Origin: Pseudoalteromonas sp. OOF1S-7
GTDB taxonomy: Bacteria; Pseudomonadota; Gammaproteobacteria; Enterobacterales; Alteromonadaceae
Direction of reading: 5' to 3'
DNA length: 64,000 nucleotides
Assembly (NCBI RefSeq): GCF_022347765.1
Contig: NZ_JAKRFZ010000022.1
Coordinates: forward strand, 1 to 64,000
Under the pieces are notes generated by a model, which worked only from the letters and a program-made list of their open reading frames with translations, made no database searches and was not told the origin of the DNA. The position numbers and the translations under genes are program-made. Below are positions 63,040 through 64,000 of the stretch, one piece after another; the first letter of the stretch is position 1, and every line of letters starts with the position of its first letter.

Positions 63040-64000
63040 ATGAAAGATGTATTTTTTGGCTTAGCAGAACAATATGACACGGGCAGTATTCCCAGTGTTG
63101 CAATCAATGCTTCTGGTCAGGTACTGGAGGTACATAAGAACGAAGAAGGTTTCAAACTTTACTATCGGTTTGGCAACTTAAACAAAGCAACCGTAAACTG
63201 GGGAGCAAGCCACCAATACGATGACGGCAACACCCCAGCTGTTGCCATGAACAACCGTGGCGTGGCAGTAGAAGTTCATAAAAATCAAGCAGGCTCCACG
63301 CTGTATTACCATGTTGGAGACGTGTCTTCAAACGGTGTAAATTGGCATAGTTCCCATAAATACGATAGCGGCATCGAGCCCAATGTTGCTGTCAATGACG
63401 ATGGTATTGTGGTCGAAGTTCACAAAACCCAAAGCCCCTTTAGCAATGGCCTTTATTATCATGTGGGGCAGGTAAATGGCAGCAAAGTTGACTGGCACGC
63501 CAGCCATGAATACGACTCAGGCTCTGTCCCTCAGGTGGCGCTGAACAACAATGGTTACGTTGTTGAAGTACATCAATCACAAAGTAAATCAAAAGTCTGG
63601 TACCACGTTGGCCGGGTAAATGGCAGCAAAATTGATTTTGGTAGCAGTCACGAATTCGGGTCTGGTACAGCCCCAAGTGTGGCATTGTCTGACGATGGAA
63701 CTGTGATTACGGTATGGAGTCAGGGCGGAAAGCTTTATCAACGTCAGGGCCAGATTAATGGAACGCAAATTGACTGGCAAAGTGATGCCATTGAATTTGA
63801 TGACGGCCAACGCCCCTCTGTTGGCATTGCTAACAACACCGCAGTACAGGTGCACCCGTCAGAAACTATTTTATACGGATTGTGGTATTCCACTTCCATA
63901 CTGACAAACCGGGCATCATGGATGCAAGACAGGTTGGGCGAACTGGGTAATAAAACCGTATCAGAACTTACTCTGCCTGCGTCTCATGATTCAGGTATGT
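63040..64000 (+). CDS. PI-PLC X-domain protein with N-terminal repeat array (partial, runs off the right edge)
   Basis: GCGAGG lies about 10 bases before ATG 63040. About 320 codons are visible. Residues 1-275 are five to six copies of a 50-60 residue module with the pattern 'V-x-W-x-x-S-x-x-Y-D-x-G-x-x-P-x-V-A-x-N-x-x-G-x-V-V-E-V-H-x-x-Q ... L-Y-Y-H-V-G', like a beta-propeller or lectin array. The last visible part, WMQDRLGELGNKTVSELTLPASHDSGM, is the start of a phosphatidylinositol-specific phospholipase C X domain with its first catalytic His. No signal peptide is visible. It probably acts on phospholipids or GPI-like targets outside the cell or in hosts. Confidence 0.75.
   Translation, partial: MKDVFFGLAEQYDTGSIPSVAINASGQVLEVHKNEEGFKLYYRFGNLNKATVNWGASHQYDDGNTPAVAMNNRGVAVEVHKNQAGSTLYYHVGDVSSNGVNWHSSHKYDSGIEPNVAVNDDGIVVEVHKTQSPFSNGLYYHVGQVNGSKVDWHASHEYDSGSVPQVALNNNGYVVEVHQSQSKSKVWYHVGRVNGSKIDFGSSHEFGSGTAPSVALSDDGTVITVWSQGGKLYQRQGQINGTQIDWQSDAIEFDDGQRPSVGIANNTAVQVHPSETILYGLWYSTSILTNRASWMQDRLGELGNKTVSELTLPASHDSGM

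Overview
The window looks like chromosomal DNA of a marine gammaproteobacterium, most likely Pseudoalteromonas. Supporting signs are a 669-residue chloride-dependent alpha-amylase matching the P. haloplanktis enzyme in architecture and active-site spacing, a GlyGly-CTERM secreted protease, a DUF2999 protein, and a repeated small element with ATACCAATTT ends. Core metabolic genes alternate with accessory material, and both edges cut through genes.

Layout. (1) 1-5634: the start of an IS110-family transposase abuts a 5'-truncated RHS gene. Its C-terminal toxin region carries a metzincin-type zinc motif and is followed by a probable immunity gene. A RAYT transposase fragment and a decayed second RHS end with its own small secreted gene follow. 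(2) 5635-8350: a BASS-type transporter and a secreted protein with a degenerate metallo-beta-lactamase motif. (3) 8572-21317: a divergent cluster. The minus operon encodes PAP2 phosphatase, an MMPL/RND transporter, a LolA-like lipoprotein-sorting protein and an outer-membrane protein. The plus operon encodes aldehyde dehydrogenase, acyl-CoA dehydrogenase, class III aminotransferase, an SRPBCC protein, a beta-propeller and two paralogous unknown proteins. It reads as synthesis plus export of an unidentified, probably lipid-like amine product. (4) 21889-32325: RNA methyltransferase, DUF2999, GH25 lysozyme, a nucleoside uptake/salvage regulon (nupC, udk, deoB, deoD), a TPR protein, fpr and an NTF2-like protein. 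(5) 32396-42222: secreted or membrane proteins of unknown role, a NarL-type two-component system and a metzincin protease with a GlyGly-CTERM tail. (6) 42325-44938: a bufferin (MNIO-modified RiPP) operon whose precursor has two near-identical six-cysteine cores. (7) 45200-50404: a yqjDEK-like operon, a DUF418 protein, an XRE regulator and the amylase.

(8) 50405-64000 is accessory DNA. It holds small promoterless-looking genes separated by attC-like hairpins (possible scattered integron cassettes, with no integrase in view), a questin-oxidase-like gene, a wrecked IS256-family element, a pseudogene with one in-frame stop, and an RHS system split over two exported polypeptides with a putative immunity protein. 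A PI-PLC-domain protein with an N-terminal repeat array runs off the right edge.

No rRNA, tRNA or CRISPR array was recognised. Assignments rest on reading motifs by eye; no database search was run.
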